In this document: piece by piece, positions 45,463-54,124 of the stretch | How positions within the stretch are numbered: position 1 is the first letter of the stretch | Layout: each line of letters begins with the position of its first letter | DNA from: Rhizobium leguminosarum bv. trifolii WSM2297 | Lineage (GTDB): Bacteria; Pseudomonadota; Alphaproteobacteria; Rhizobiales; Rhizobiaceae | Assembly (NCBI RefSeq): GCF_000271845.1 | Contig: NZ_JH719395.1 | Location: forward strand, 2,952,208 to 3,016,207 | Length of the DNA: 64,000 nt | Direction: 5' to 3' | The notes under the pieces: generated by a model | Database searches by the model: none | Seen by the model: the letters and a program-made list of their open reading frames with translations, nothing else | What the model was told of the DNA's origin: nothing | Made by a program: the position numbers and the translations under genes

Positions 45463-47082
45463 ATGCTTTTTTTGAAAAGGGTGAAAGTCACCGTGATTTC
45501 CGAAACCGCCGCGCGCCGGAACGGCTACTGGCTGATTGTCGTGGTGCTGGCAATGCTCGCGGGACTGCCGCTGGCCGTCTGGCTCGATATCAGCGATCTC
45601 TCCGGAAATACCCTGCGGCGTCAGGCCCGCGACATGAGCTCGCTCATATCGAGCATCCGCTCCTATTATTCCGCCAACGTCGTGGGCCGTGTTCTGGCCG
45701 CCCACGCCAGCGGCGCGACCGAAGGCACGACCGTCTCCCACAATTACGCCAATATACCAGGCGCCATTCCGCTGCCGGCGACGCTGTCCCTGGAACTCGG
45801 CGATGTCATCAAGGAACAGCAGGCCAATATCACCTACCGTTTCGTCTCCGACCTGCCGTTCAAGAGCCGCGCATCCCACGAGCTCGACGAATTCGAGAGC
45901 AAAGCGCTCGCCGCGCTGCGCGCCAATCCGCAGCAGACGCTGAACGATCTCAGCCGTGTCGGATTGACCGATACCTTGCGCTTCATCACCCCCGTCGTCA
46001 TGGGCCAGGCTTGCGTTGCCTGCCACAATACCCATCCCGAAAGCCCGAAGACCGATTGGAAAGTGGGCGACGTGCGCGGCATTCAGGAAGTCATTATCCG
46101 GCAGCCCTATGCGGGCAATGTCTTCGCCTTCAAATACCTGCTCTGCTATTTTCTGTTCGTTGCCATTATCGGCATCAGCTTCATCCTGCTCCAGCGCCAG
46201 CAGGCGCGCGCGATCCATAGCGCCAACCAGGATCTGGAAGCCGCAAACGAGTTTCTGGCCAGCGTTTCCCTGAAGATTTCGCGCTATCTCTCGCCGCAGA
46301 TCTATAAGAGCATCTTCTCCGGGCAGAAGGACGTCGTCGTTCATACCGAGCGCAAACGCCTGACGATCTTCTTCTCCGACATCAAGGATTTCACCGCGAC
46401 CACCGAGCGCCTGCAGCCGGAAGCACTGACGGCGATGCTCAACGAATATCTGACTGAGATGTCGAACATTGCCCTGGAACATGGCGGTACGGTGGACAAG
46501 TTCATCGGCGACGCAATGCTGGTGTTTTTCGGCGACCCGGAAACCAAAGGTCCGGAGGAAGACGCGAAAGCCTGTCTGCGCATGGCCGTCGACATGCAGC
46601 GCCGTCTCGGCGAACTCAAGGACAGATGGCGCAGAAACGGCACCGAAGAGCCTTTCGTCGTCCGCATGGGGATCAACAGCGGCTATTGCAACGTCGGCAA
46701 TTTCGGCAGCAGCGACCGCATGGACTATACGATCATCGGGGCGGAGGCCAATCTCGCGGCGCGGCTGCAATCGATCGCCCAGGGAGGAGAAATCGTCATC
46801 AGCTACGAAACCTATGCGCTGGTGAACGAGATCGTCGACGCCCACCCATTGCCGCCGATCACGATGAAGGGCATACAGCGCGAGATCGTGCCCTATGCGG
46901 TGGATGGGCTGACACTCGGTGCGGATCATAAGAGCCGCGTGCTCAGCGAGCACCTCGCCGGTCTCGACCTGCATCTCGATATGAGCCGGCTGGAGCCGGC
47001 CGATCGCCTCCGGGTCAGAACGGCTCTCAAGGATGCGATCGCCGCGCTGGACGAAACCACGCCCGAGGCAGCCGGATCGTGA
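45463..47082 (+). CDS. Class III adenylate cyclase with DUF3365 c-type haem sensor
   Basis: This 539-residue membrane protein has a first helix (about residues 22-42), a periplasmic DUF3365/Tll0287-like domain with a haem c attachment motif C184-V-A-C187-H188 (GQACVACHNTHP), a second helix (about 220-242) and a coiled linker. The cyclase domain (about 300-480) has intact motifs: FFSDIKDFTATTERL, DKFIGDAMLVFF and IIGAEANLAARLQ. Haem c sensors of this type are thought to respond to redox state or gases; coupling to cAMP is inference. Start may be the ATG at 45463 or a GTG at 45493, which has the better RBS (AAGGGTGA). Confidence 0.9.
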   Translation: MLFLKRVKVTVISETAARRNGYWLIVVVLAMLAGLPLAVWLDISDLSGNTLRRQARDMSSLISSIRSYYSANVVGRVLAAHASGATEGTTVSHNYANIPGAIPLPATLSLELGDVIKEQQANITYRFVSDLPFKSRASHELDEFESKALAALRANPQQTLNDLSRVGLTDTLRFITPVVMGQACVACHNTHPESPKTDWKVGDVRGIQEVIIRQPYAGNVFAFKYLLCYFLFVAIIGISFILLQRQQARAIHSANQDLEAANEFLASVSLKISRYLSPQIYKSIFSGQKDVVVHTERKRLTIFFSDIKDFTATTERLQPEALTAMLNEYLTEMSNIALEHGGTVDKFIGDAMLVFFGDPETKGPEEDAKACLRMAVDMQRRLGELKDRWRRNGTEEPFVVRMGINSGYCNVGNFGSSDRMDYTIIGAEANLAARLQSIAQGGEIVISYETYALVNEIVDAHPLPPITMKGIQREIVPYAVDGLTLGADHKSRVLSEHLAGLDLHLDMSRLEPADRLRVRTALKDAIAALDETTPEAAGS

Positions 47083-47257
47083 CCGGATAGGGGCAAGCGT
47101 GATTTTTCCGCCCGCTTTCCATATGCATCTGGACTTCCCATACCCGATCTGATATCCCGCATCACCAATCGCAAGGCTGCGGCCGCGCGAACGTTATATT
47201 TTTGCCCCTGGCGCTGCGCCGCCGCCGGCATCAACCAACCGAAGGAACGTGATTCTC

Positions 47258-47473
47258 GTGCAGGTACTTGTCCGCGATAACAATGTCGATCAGGCTCTCC
47301 GCGCTCTCAAGAAGAAGATGCAGCGCGAAGGCATTTTCCGCGAAATGAAGATGCGCGACTACTACGAGAAGCCGTCGCAGAAGCGTGCTCGCGAAAAGGC
47401 CGAAGCTGTTCGCCGCGTTCGCAAGCTGGCCCGCAAGCGCGCCCAGCGCGAAGGTCTGGTCGCAGCACGCTGA
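47258..47473 (+). CDS. rpsU: 30S ribosomal protein S21
   Basis: This 71-residue, very basic protein ([20 protein letters not shown]...[18 protein letters not shown]) is bS21, which acts at the 3' end of 16S rRNA in initiation. The GTG at 47258 has GAAGGA at a normal distance; a GTG nine bases upstream is too close to it. A strong terminator follows. Confidence 0.96.
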   Translation: MQVLVRDNNVDQALRALKKKMQREGIFREMKMRDYYEKPSQKRAREKAEAVRRVRKLARKRAQREGLVAAR

Positions 47474-47512
47474 GCGTTGCTGTCGTTTTTTTGACGTTTT
47501 CAGATGCATTGT

Positions 47513-47546
47513 GGCGGGGGCGATAGGTTCGCCACCGCCTTTTTTA
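47513..47546 (+). terminator. Intrinsic terminator of rpsU
   Basis: GGCGGGGGCGA pairs with TCGCCACCGCC (one mismatch) around TAGGT and is followed by TTTTTTAG. It ends 62 bases before the next gene. Confidence 0.8.
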
Positions 47547-47608
47547 GTTTGCCGCTGAAGATCGCATATCCCAGTATCGGGTATGCCGCATGGGGAAAGC
47601 GAGCCCGA

Positions 47609-48478
47609 ATGGCTGTCAACACCTTCAATCCGTCCAGCGCCTGGCGCCTGCAGAAAACCGCATTCCTGCCCGCTTTGGCGCTGGCGGCAATGTTCGGCCT
47701 CGCCGGCTGTGAGACGACAAACACCACAGATGCCGTGATCAGCATCGACAAGGCGCAGGGTTCGGAAGAGAATATCGCGTCGCTGACGGCAGTCATCAAC
47801 GCCAACCCTAAGGATCCCGAAGGCTACAACGTCCGCGGTTCCGCCTATGGCCGCGGCGGCCAGTTCCGCCAGGCGTTGAACGACTTCAACACGGCATTGC
47901 AGATCAATCCGCGGTTTTTCCAGGCTTATGCCAACCGCGCCCTGGTCTATCGCAACATGGGCCAGCAGGCCCAGGCGATCAGCGATTATAATGCCGCGCT
48001 GCAGATCAATCCGAGTTACGACGTCGCCTATATCGGCCGCGGCAACGTCTACCGCATGGCCGGCCAGGACGACCAGGCCTTCAACGACTTCGACAAGGCG
48101 ATCCAGCTCGGCACCACCGACGGCCGGGCCTATCACAATCGTGGCCTGATCTATCAGAAGCGCAATCAGCAGGACAAGGCGATCGACGACTTCTCGAAGG
48201 CGATCTCGCTCGCGCCGAATTCGCCCGAGCCCTATAATGGCCGCGGCATTTCCTATATAGCGCTGAACGACAACGACAACGCCTTTGCCGATTTCAACCA
48301 TGCCATCGAACTCAATGGCAACATCGCCGAATCCTGGGCTAACCAGGCGCTGGTTTACGAACGGCGCGGCGACAAGGCGAAGGCCGCCCGGTCCTATCGA
48401 CACGCCGTTGGCCTCGATCCCAAATACCAGCCGGCTCGCGACGGCCTTGCCCGCGTCGGCGTCGCCCCAGCCGGCTAA
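47609..48478 (+). CDS. TPR-repeat lipoprotein
   Basis: This 289-residue protein has a lipoprotein signal (AALAAMFGLAGC, cysteine at about residue 33) and then six to seven tetratricopeptide repeats, each with the Y/N-x-R-G-x-x-Y pattern (for example GYNVRGSAYGRGGQFRQALN). It resembles NlpI-type outer-membrane TPR lipoproteins, which scaffold murein enzymes, but no enzyme partner is adjacent. It follows rpsU after the terminator. A hairpin at 48491-48512 lies just after its stop. Confidence 0.88.
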   Translation: MAVNTFNPSSAWRLQKTAFLPALALAAMFGLAGCETTNTTDAVISIDKAQGSEENIASLTAVINANPKDPEGYNVRGSAYGRGGQFRQALNDFNTALQINPRFFQAYANRALVYRNMGQQAQAISDYNAALQINPSYDVAYIGRGNVYRMAGQDDQAFNDFDKAIQLGTTDGRAYHNRGLIYQKRNQQDKAIDDFSKAISLAPNSPEPYNGRGISYIALNDNDNAFADFNHAIELNGNIAESWANQALVYERRGDKAKAARSYRHAVGLDPKYQPARDGLARVGVAPAG

Positions 48479-48490
48479 GGACATCAGTCG

Positions 48491-48512
48491 GGCGGCCGAA
48501 ATATCGGCCGCC
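48491..48512 (+). terminator. Hairpin after the TPR lipoprotein gene
   Basis: GGCGGCCGA and TCGGCCGCC form a perfect 9-bp stem around AATA, 12 bases after the stop. There is no T-tract, so terminator activity is likely but not certain. Confidence 0.45.
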
Positions 48513-48534
48513 GCATGGTCCACCGTCCCCGATG

Positions 48535-48604
48535 ACATACTATAGTATGTTGCAACCTCGTCTTGCTCCCCCTAACATGTCGCTGCTTCGATAGCTTGCT
48601 ATCG
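48535..48604. promoter_or_regulatory. Two palindromes upstream of the HWE kinase gene
   Basis: ACATACTATAGTATGT (48535-48550) is a perfect 16-bp palindrome, and CGATAGC-TT-GCTATCG (48589-48604) is a perfect 7-bp inverted repeat. Both lie in the 110-180 bases before the kinase start, where a regulator site or leader structure would be expected. The first is AT-rich and resembles a dimeric repressor operator. Confidence 0.45.
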
Positions 48605-48713
48605 GGCGTTCGAAACAGTTTGAGGGCGGCTTGCGAGAGATGCGGATCTTTGCTTTCCTGACCGCTCGTAAAAATCCTTGCCGGCAGCCAGTGCATGGGA
48701 CGTGGCGAAACAG

Positions 48714-50369
48714 ATGAAGATCGTCGCGCTGTTCTTTCCCAAGGCCTCGATCGGCACCTATCTCGTTGCCATGGCGGTGGCGATCGCTCTGCCGATCTTC
48801 GCCTTTGTAACGCTGCTTCTACTGCAGCTTGAGGACAACCAGCGTTCGACGCTGAGGCGCGAGACGGCCCAGGATGCGCTTGCGCTTTCGCGCATTATCG
48901 ACCGCCAGCTTCAGGATATGGCAACGACGCTGCGGCTGCTTTCAAGCTCACCCGAGCTCGAAAACGGCAATCTCGCCGCCTTCCACGAGCGCACGGAAAC
49001 GGCCCTCAGAGACAATACGCTGTTCGTCATCGCCGTCGATCGCACCGGCGAGCAGCTGTTGAACACGCGCCGGGCGTTCGGCACGCCGCTTGGCAAGACG
49101 GCGAACATCCCCGCCCTCGAAGCCGTCATGGCCTCCGGTCGCATCGAGGCATCGGACGTCTTCCGCGGCCGGACCAGCGGCGATTGGGTTTATAACGTCA
49201 CCCTGCCGCGGGCCAACGATCCCGTCGCAGCCCTCATCATCACGCAGGATGCCAAGGATCTGGGCAAGCTCGTGACGACCGAGGGCCTTGCCCCCGGCTG
49301 GTCGGCCGCCGTCATCGATCAGAGCGGCCACGTGGTCGCCGCCGCCGGCCCCGCCAATCTGGAACCCGGCACGCCCTTCGATCCGCGCATCCTGCCGGCG
49401 TTCACCGCTTCCCGCGGCGTCTTCCAGGACGAGACGATCCTGCCGCACACGCTGCTCGGTTATGCCAGGATTCCCGGCTGGTCGTGGAAAACGGTAATCT
49501 GGGGACCGATCGCTCAGGCTTCGATCCTCAGCACCTGGCGTTTCCTCATCATCGGCGGCGTGGCCCTGGTGCTCGTCGCGGTGCTCGGCGCCTATGCCGT
49601 CGCAAGGCAGGTGCGCACCACCATCCGCGATATCGCCGAAATGGCGAACCGCATGGGCGAAGGCCATATCGTCTCGCCGGTCGAGACCAGTGTCATCGAG
49701 GCGAACCAGGTGGCGATCGCCCTTTCGAATGCCTCCTTCGACCGCAGCCAGACCGAGGACCGGCTGCGCTTCGTCATGCATGAGCTCGTCCACCGCACCA
49801 AAAACCTTCTGACACTTGCCCAGGCAATGATGCGCCAGCTCGCCAAACAGGCCGACAGCGTCGAGACCTTCCAAGCCGCCGTCGCCGACCGCCTCGAGGG
49901 GCTGGTGCGTTCGATCGAGCTGCTGACCAGCGAGCAATGGGGAGGCGTGTCGCTGCGGCGGGTCGTCGACATCCACCTGCAGGCCTTCCCGCAATCGCGC
50001 GAACAGATCGAGATCACAGGGCAAGACTTCGTGCTGAAGCCGGATGCGGTGCAGAATCTCGGACTTGCCTTGCATGAACTCGCAACCAATTCGGTGAAAT
50101 ACGGTGCGCTCTCAGTCCCGCAGGGCCGCGTTCGCTTCGAATGGCATGACGTCGAGAAGGAGGCAGACAAGCCGGATGCCTTGCTTCGTTTCACTTGGGA
50201 AGAGCGCGGCGGCCCGCCGGTCGCAGAGCCGACCCGCTCGGGTTTCGGCACCACCGTCATCAAGGCTCATGCCGCCTCGGCTTTCCGCGGCACGGTGCAG
50301 GTTGATTTCCTGCCCGAGGGCCTGCGTTGGGTCCTGACGGCGCAGCGCGCCATGCTGGAGCGGGAATAG
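48714..50369 (+). CDS. HWE-family sensor histidine kinase
   Basis: This 551-residue membrane kinase has two membrane helices (about residues 14-36 and 268-292) around a periplasmic dCache-like sensor, then a HAMP-like linker. The kinase core is of the HWE type: phospho-acceptor H360 in MHELVHRTKNLLTLAQAMMR, N-box LALHELATNSVKYGALS, then TWEERGGPPV and GFGTTVI, with no classical F-box. HWE kinases often feed the PhyR general-stress pathway in alphaproteobacteria. No response regulator is adjacent. The ATG at 48714 was preferred over a TTG at 48678. Confidence 0.88.
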   Translation: MKIVALFFPKASIGTYLVAMAVAIALPIFAFVTLLLLQLEDNQRSTLRRETAQDALALSRIIDRQLQDMATTLRLLSSSPELENGNLAAFHERTETALRDNTLFVIAVDRTGEQLLNTRRAFGTPLGKTANIPALEAVMASGRIEASDVFRGRTSGDWVYNVTLPRANDPVAALIITQDAKDLGKLVTTEGLAPGWSAAVIDQSGHVVAAAGPANLEPGTPFDPRILPAFTASRGVFQDETILPHTLLGYARIPGWSWKTVIWGPIAQASILSTWRFLIIGGVALVLVAVLGAYAVARQVRTTIRDIAEMANRMGEGHIVSPVETSVIEANQVAIALSNASFDRSQTEDRLRFVMHELVHRTKNLLTLAQAMMRQLAKQADSVETFQAAVADRLEGLVRSIELLTSEQWGGVSLRRVVDIHLQAFPQSREQIEITGQDFVLKPDAVQNLGLALHELATNSVKYGALSVPQGRVRFEWHDVEKEADKPDALLRFTWEERGGPPVAEPTRSGFGTTVIKAHAASAFRGTVQVDFLPEGLRWVLTAQRAMLERE

Positions 50370-50428
50370 CGCAGGAACAATCGCCATCCCTACCCGTTTC
50401 GAACAGGTCGTTCCAAAGGAGAAAGACC

Positions 50429-50911
50429 ATGTTCAAGCAAACGATGATCGCAGCCGCGGCCCTGGCAGCCGCTGCCTGGGCAAGCCCGGCGGGCGCGGAA
50501 AGCTATGTCACGCTTGGCCGTCTGGTCTGCGGGTCGGAAGGCGGCCAGGGTCTGATCGTCACCTCGCAGAAGAACCTTATCTGTACCTATACGCCGGCGT
50601 CAGGCGGCGCCAAGGCGGTCTATGCCGGCAAAATCGAGAAATTCGGCATAGATATCGGCCAGACCGGCAAAAGCGTGATGATCTGGCAGGTGCTGGCCAA
50701 GACCGGCACGGATGTCCCGCAATTCGCCCTTGCCGGTGAATATTACGGCATCGGCGCCGATGCGAGCCTGGGTGCAGGCGCCGGCGCCAAGGTGATCGCC
50801 GGCGGCACCAACAAGGCCTTCATGCTGCAGCCATTGAATGTCCAAGCCCAGGAAGGGCTGAACCTGGCGATCGGCGTCGAGAAGATGACCCTGGTGCCGG
50901 GCGAGATATGA
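50429..50911 (+). CDS. DUF992 family exported protein
   Basis: This 160-residue protein has a signal peptide (MFKQTMIAAAALAAAAWASP, cleavage near AGA|ES). The DUF992 fold is recognisable by GRLVCGSEGGQGLIVTSQKN, a central LAGEYYGIGADASLGAGAGA and the GLNLAIGVEKMTL end. It is periplasmic; function unknown. AAAGGAG precedes the ATG. A bidirectional hairpin separates it from convergent pntB. Confidence 0.85.
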   Translation: MFKQTMIAAAALAAAAWASPAGAESYVTLGRLVCGSEGGQGLIVTSQKNLICTYTPASGGAKAVYAGKIEKFGIDIGQTGKSVMIWQVLAKTGTDVPQFALAGEYYGIGADASLGAGAGAKVIAGGTNKAFMLQPLNVQAQEGLNLAIGVEKMTLVPGEI

Positions 50912-50938
50912 TAAAAACGGACGTCCAAGCTGAATCGA

Positions 50939-50960
50939 ACAGCCGCCCGAAGGCGGCTGT
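50939..50960. terminator. Bidirectional hairpin between DUF992 gene and pntB
   Basis: ACAGCCGCC and GGCGGCTGT form a perfect 9-bp stem around CGAA (a stable tetraloop) between two convergent genes. T-tracts are short on both sides. Confidence 0.55.
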
Positions 50961-50971
50961 ATCTGCGTTCA

Positions 50972-52369
50972 TCAATGCGCGATGGCCTTGTTGATATCCT
51001 CGGTCATCTTCTTGGCGTCGCCGAGCAGCATCATCGTGCCGTCCTTGTAGAACAGCGTATTGTCGATGCCGGCGTAACCCGAGCCGAGCGAGCGCTTGAC
51101 GAACAGGCAGGTCTTGGCCCGGTCGACGTCGAGGATCGGCATGCCGTAGATCGGCGAGGTCTTGTCGTCGCGCGCCGCCGGATTGGTCACGTCGTTGGCG
51201 CCGATGACATAGGCGACGTCGGCCTGGGCGAATTCCGAATTGATGTCCTCGAGCTCGAAGACCTCGTCATAGGGAACATTTGCTTCTGCGAGCAGCACGT
51301 TCATATGACCGGGCATGCGGCCCGCGACCGGGTGGATCGCGTATTTCACTTCGACGCCGTTCTTCTTCAGATTGTCGGCGAGTTCGCGCAGCGCATGCTG
51401 GGCCTGGGCGACCGCCATGCCATAGCCCGGCACGATGATGACCTTCGAGGCATTGGCCATCAGATAAGCCGCATCCTCGGCCGAGCCGAGCTTGACGGTC
51501 TTATCTGAGGTGTCAGGCCCGCTGGACGCCGTCTCGCCGCCGAAACCGCCGAGGATGACGGAGACGAAGGAGCGGTTCATGCCCTTGCACATGATGTAGG
51601 AGAGGATCGCGCCGGAGGAACCGACGAGCGCGCCGGTGATGATCAGCGCCAGATTGCCGAGCGTGAAGCCGATGCCGGCCGCAGCCCAGCCGGAATAGGA
51701 ATTCAGCATCGAAACGACGACCGGCATGTCGGCCCCGCCGATCGGCACGATCAAAAGCACACCGAGCGCCAGCGACAGTGCCACGACGGCCCAGAAATCG
51801 AAATGGCTTTCAGTGGCGGCAAGCCCGATGATGAAGAGCACGATCAGCACCAGCAGGGTCGCGTTGATCAGATGCCGGTAAGGCAACATGATCGGCTTGC
51901 CGGACATGCGCCCATCAAGTTTCAGGAAGGCGATGATCGAGCCGGTGAAGGTCAGCGCACCGATCGCTACGCCGAGCGCCATCTCGACCCGCGCCTCGGT
52001 ATGGATGTGGCCGATCTCGCCGATGCCGAAGGAAGCGGGCGTATAGAGTGCGGAGGCTGCGACCAGCACGGCGGCGAGGCCGACCAGCGAGTGGAAGCCA
52101 GCAACGAGCTGCGGCATCGAGGTCATGGCGATGGTGCGGGCGACATAGGCGCCGACGCTGCCGCCGATGGCAAGGCCGAGGATGATCAGCACGAAGCCGC
52201 CGAAATTGGGCGTGGCCAGCACCAGCGTCGTCAGGATGGCGATCCCCATGCCGATCATGCCGTAGAGATTGCCCTTGCGGCTGGTGGCCGGATGCGACAG
52301 ACCGCGGAGCGCCAGGATGAACAGCACGCCGGAGACGAGGTAGAGGAAAGCTGCGATATTGGTCATCAA
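50972..52369 (-). CDS. pntB: NAD(P) transhydrogenase beta subunit
   Basis: This 465-residue subunit of the proton-translocating transhydrogenase has about eight to nine membrane helices and a C-terminal NADP(H)-binding domain (VIIVPGYGMAVAQAQHAL, then HPVAGRMPGHMNVLLAEANV and YVIGANDVTNPAA). It reduces NADP+ with NADH at the cost of proton motive force. It is the third gene of pntAA-pntAB-pntB. Confidence 0.95.
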   Translation of the reverse strand: MMTNIAAFLYLVSGVLFILALRGLSHPATSRKGNLYGMIGMGIAILTTLVLATPNFGGFVLIILGLAIGGSVGAYVARTIAMTSMPQLVAGFHSLVGLAAVLVAASALYTPASFGIGEIGHIHTEARVEMALGVAIGALTFTGSIIAFLKLDGRMSGKPIMLPYRHLINATLLVLIVLFIIGLAATESHFDFWAVVALSLALGVLLIVPIGGADMPVVVSMLNSYSGWAAAGIGFTLGNLALIITGALVGSSGAILSYIMCKGMNRSFVSVILGGFGGETASSGPDTSDKTVKLGSAEDAAYLMANASKVIIVPGYGMAVAQAQHALRELADNLKKNGVEVKYAIHPVAGRMPGHMNVLLAEANVPYDEVFELEDINSEFAQADVAYVIGANDVTNPAARDDKTSPIYGMPILDVDRAKTCLFVKRSLGSGYAGIDNTLFYKDGTMMLLGDAKKMTEDINKAIAH

Positions 52370-52373
52370 TCCC

Positions 52374-52772
52374 TCACCGGTCCTTCTTGCGGTACATCGA
52401 AAGCATCCGCTGCGTCACGAGGAAGCCGCCGAAGATGTTCACCGAGACGAGCACGAGGGCAACGAAGCCGAAGCCGGTCGCAAGCCCGCTTGTCGAGATG
52501 CCGACCGCCAGAAGCGCGCCGACGACGATGACGGAGGAGATCGCATTGGTGACCGCCATCAGCGGCGTATGCAGCGCCGGCGTTACCGACCAGACGACGT
52601 AATAACCGACGAAGATCGATAAGACGAAGATCGCCAGTTGGAAGACGAAGGGATCGATCGCCCCGCCGGTAGCAGCACTTGCCGCTTCCGGAGCGTGGGC
52701 AGCCGCGGTGGCGACGGCGGTTACAGCATCGTTCAGCTGCTGCAACGCTCTGTCCATTGCTTCACTGGCCAT
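52374..52772 (-). CDS. pntAB: NAD(P) transhydrogenase alpha subunit, membrane part
   Basis: This 132-residue protein has three membrane helices (about residues 45-125), with PFVFQLAIFVLSIFVGYYVV and HTPLMAVTNAISSVIVVGAL typical of the membrane part of the alpha subunit. Separate pntAA and pntAB genes are the arrangement of Rhodospirillum and many alphaproteobacteria, unlike the fused PntA of E. coli. Its ATG overlaps the pntAA stop by one base (TGATG). Confidence 0.94.
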   Translation of the reverse strand: MASEAMDRALQQLNDAVTAVATAAAHAPEAASAATGGAIDPFVFQLAIFVLSIFVGYYVVWSVTPALHTPLMAVTNAISSVIVVGALLAVGISTSGLATGFGFVALVLVSVNIFGGFLVTQRMLSMYRKKDR

Positions 52773-53920
52773 CAGAGATCTCCCTTCTTCGCGCCGCCGA
52801 AGGCGGGATGAACCACGTCGCCGGCATAGGTCAGCATCGTCGCCTTGACGAGTTCGTCGTCGAGGTTGACGACAAGCGTCTTGGTTTCCTTGTTGACCAT
52901 GGTCTCGAGGAAGGTGACGAGGTTCTTGGCGTAGAGCGCCGAAGCGCTAGCCGCGACCCGGCCCGGCATGTTGGCAAAACCGATCACCTTGACGCCGTCG
53001 ACATCGGCGATCTCGCCGGCAACGACCCCCTCGATGTTGCCGCCGCGCTCGACCGCGAGGTCAACGGCGACCGCGCCCGGCTTCATTGCGGCGAGCATGG
53101 CGCGCGAAACCAGCCGCGGCGCCGCGCGGCCGGGGATCAGCGCGGTGGTGATGACAATATCCTGTTTGGCGATATGTTCGGCCACCAGGGCTGCCTGCTT
53201 GCCTTGATAGTCGGCGGACATTTCCTTGGCGTAACCGCCGGCCGTTTCCGCCGCCTTGAACTCCTCGTCCTCGACGGCGATGAATTTGGCGCCGAGCGAG
53301 GCGACCTGCTCCTTGGCGGCCGGGCGGACGTCGGTCGCCGAGACCGCAGCACCCAGACGCCGCGCCGTGGCGATCGCCTGCAGACCGGCGACGCCGGCGC
53401 CCATGACGAAGACCTTGGCGGCGGGCACGGTGCCGGCAGCGGTCATCATCATCGGCATGGCGCGGTCATAAACCGCCGCCGCCTCGATGACGGCCTGATA
53501 GCCGGCGAGATTGGCCTGGGACGAAAGCACGTCCATGGACTGGGCGCGGGTAATGCGCGGCATCAGTTCCATCGCGAAGGCCGAAAGTCCGGCGCTTGCC
53601 AGAGCCGCGATCGCTTCGTCATTGCCGTACGGATCCATGATGGCGATGACCACGGCGCCGCTTTTATAGCCTGAGATTTCCTTTTCGGTCGGGCGGCGCA
53701 CCTTGAGCACCACGTCGGCGGCGGCTGCATCGGCAAAACTGCCGATCCGGGCGCCGGCGGCCTCGAACTCTCCGTCCGGAAGGCGCGACGCCGCACCGGC
53801 GCCGGCTTCGACGACGACGTCGAAGCCGAAACTTTTCATTTTCTTCACGGTCTCGGCGGAGGCCGCGACACGCGTCTCCTCGCCCGCAATTTCCCTTGCA
53901 ACGAAAACGATATTGCCCAA
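52772..53920 (-). CDS. pntAA: NAD(P) transhydrogenase alpha subunit, NAD-binding part
   Basis: This 382-residue cytosolic subunit binds NAD(H). It begins GNIVFVAREIAGEETRVAAS, has the alanine-dehydrogenase-like fold and the NAD motif VMGAGVAGLQAIATARRLGA. I chose the TTG at 53920, because GGAGGAGGGGGC stands directly before it on the minus strand and the residues after it match the family. A longer frame to 53974 exists but lacks family sequence. It is the first gene of the operon. Confidence 0.94.
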   Translation of the reverse strand: MGNIVFVAREIAGEETRVAASAETVKKMKSFGFDVVVEAGAGAASRLPDGEFEAAGARIGSFADAAAADVVLKVRRPTEKEISGYKSGAVVIAIMDPYGNDEAIAALASAGLSAFAMELMPRITRAQSMDVLSSQANLAGYQAVIEAAAVYDRAMPMMMTAAGTVPAAKVFVMGAGVAGLQAIATARRLGAAVSATDVRPAAKEQVASLGAKFIAVEDEEFKAAETAGGYAKEMSADYQGKQAALVAEHIAKQDIVITTALIPGRAAPRLVSRAMLAAMKPGAVAVDLAVERGGNIEGVVAGEIADVDGVKVIGFANMPGRVAASASALYAKNLVTFLETMVNKETKTLVVNLDDELVKATMLTYAGDVVHPAFGGAKKGDL

Positions 53921-53978
53921 CTGCCCCCTCCTCCGGGTCAGCCAGACCGCCGCAGGCTTCCCTGCGCAGGCCAAGCAC

Positions 53979-54086
53979 CTAAAGCATGTCGCGCAAAACT
54001 GTCCGTCGGTCCTGCGATAACGATATGCGAGAAAATAAAGACCTGAAGCGCGAAGAGCGAATCTGAAAGATCGCGACGCGCTTCAG
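53979..54086. repeat. 108-bp palindromic intergenic element, second type
   Basis: It starts CTAAAGCATGTCGCGCAAAA and ends GCGACGCGCTTCAG. The inner pair CTGAAGCGC (54043-54051) and GCGCTTCAG (54078-54086) is perfect. The length and form are as in the mosaic elements, but the sequence family differs. It lies between pntAA and the cytochrome oxidase subunit gene. Confidence 0.65.
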
Positions 54087-54124
54087 TCACAAAGCTTCGG
54101 CGAAGCCCCTCCCCTTTGCCGCGA

